DNA of 5,909 nucleotides, from contig JAPUHZ010000390.1 of assembly GCA_027297485.1 (NCBI GenBank), positions 1 to 5,909 of the forward strand. Reading direction: 5' to 3'. Made by a program: the position numbers and the translations under genes. The DNA is from Deltaproteobacteria bacterium (GTDB taxonomy: Bacteria > Desulfobacterota_B > Binatia > UBA9968). The notes under the pieces are model-generated. The model searched no databases. It was not told where the DNA came from and was given only the letters and a program-made list of their open reading frames with translations. This document shows, piece by piece, positions 5,649 to 5,909 of the stretch (its first letter is position 1; each line of letters starts with the position of its first letter).

Positions 5649-5909
5649 ATGGGGGCAGCGGAAAGACTTGTGCACATAGCCACTCCGCAGTACTTTACAA
5701 CTGTGACCGTGTCCATCGTAATAAAAGCTATCCTCCCATTCATCTTATTATTGATGATTAGCATCTTCCTGGGTATCGACTCCTGTTGGGAGGAATATAG
5801 GAAAAAAAGGGGATTCAAATTGTTCCAATCTCTGTTTCTCACAGTAGGTTTAGTGCTGTGCGGTCTTTGGTTTAACTATGTGTGGAACGATAATGAAAGG
5901 CGTGCCCGA
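5649..5909 (+). CDS. Two-helix membrane protein of unknown function, 3' end beyond the window
   Basis: The frame from ATG 5649 is open to the last base (87 codons) without a stop, so the gene is cut off by the window. The product has a hydrophobic segment from about residue 17 to 43 (VTVSIVIKAILPFILLLMIS...), a basic loop SCWEEYRKKRGFK, and a second hydrophobic segment from about 60 to 78 (SLFLTVGLVLCGLWF). By the positive-inside rule the loop would be cytoplasmic. I do not recognise a family. The frame is also open upstream to 5610, just after an in-frame TAA, and a very strong Shine-Dalgarno lies at 5607-5617, so translation may begin earlier at a non-standard codon (ATC 5625 would add eight residues, the first being the initiator followed by AVQGRSK). 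The gene follows queE on the same strand after about 130 bases; a functional link is not indicated. Confidence 0.55.
   Translation, partial: MGAAERLVHIATPQYFTTVTVSIVIKAILPFILLLMISIFLGIDSCWEEYRKKRGFKLFQSLFLTVGLVLCGLWFNYVWNDNERRAR

Noticed and set aside
5606..5842. A minus-strand frame opposite the last gene
   Set aside because: The plus-strand frame has clear membrane-helix structure and runs on beyond the window; the minus frame has no ribosome site and no recognisable features.
1..5909. CRISPR arrays, tRNA or rRNA genes, toxin-antitoxin pairs, phage genes
   Set aside because: I looked for regularly spaced repeats, tRNA-like arms and small paired frames and saw none.

Overview
This is about 5.9 kb of bacterial chromosome, probably Gram-negative: there is a secreted c-type cytochrome with a typical signal peptide, starts carry GGAG/AGGAG-type ribosome sites, and the housekeeping genes are widely shared ones. 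The loosely packed genes, long repeat-bearing spacers and uneven base composition (the flavin oxidoreductase and TPR genes are visibly richer in G+C than the methyltransferase and the last gene) would fit an environmental, possibly uncultivated lineage. I cannot name the phylum from the sequence alone.

Layout, left to right. The 3' end of a decayed IS91-like transposase lies on the minus strand (about 93-390), with a lost zinc-ribbon cysteine and an apparent frameshift. Its inner end overlaps the start of a plus-strand class I SAM-dependent methyltransferase (372-1244). After a spacer of about 360 bases come two minus-strand genes: a luciferase-like flavin monooxygenase (3476-2475) and a seven-repeat TPR protein (2361-1606), separated by a short palindromic repeat. 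A spacer of about 580 bases follows, holding a decayed dispersed element and a larger second copy of that repeat, made of three hairpin modules. Next, on the minus strand, is a secreted cytochrome c-prime with a CKGCH heme site and a six-lysine tail (4508-4059). A divergent spacer with promoter-like and REP-like sequence leads to a complete plus-strand queE (4834-5520). The window ends inside a two-helix membrane protein of unknown function (5649 onward), preceded by an exceptionally strong Shine-Dalgarno sequence that has no ordinary start codon at the right distance.

The genes do not form an evident pathway. QueE makes the 7-deazaguanine precursor of queuosine but has no queC/queD beside it. 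The cytochrome, oxidoreductase, TPR protein and methyltransferase look like separate transcription units, or one pair, joined by repeat-rich spacers. I found no defence system, CRISPR array, RNA gene or new multi-gene system. The items most worth a second look are the start-less Shine-Dalgarno, the two-copy palindromic repeat family, and the transposase relic that reaches into the methyltransferase start.
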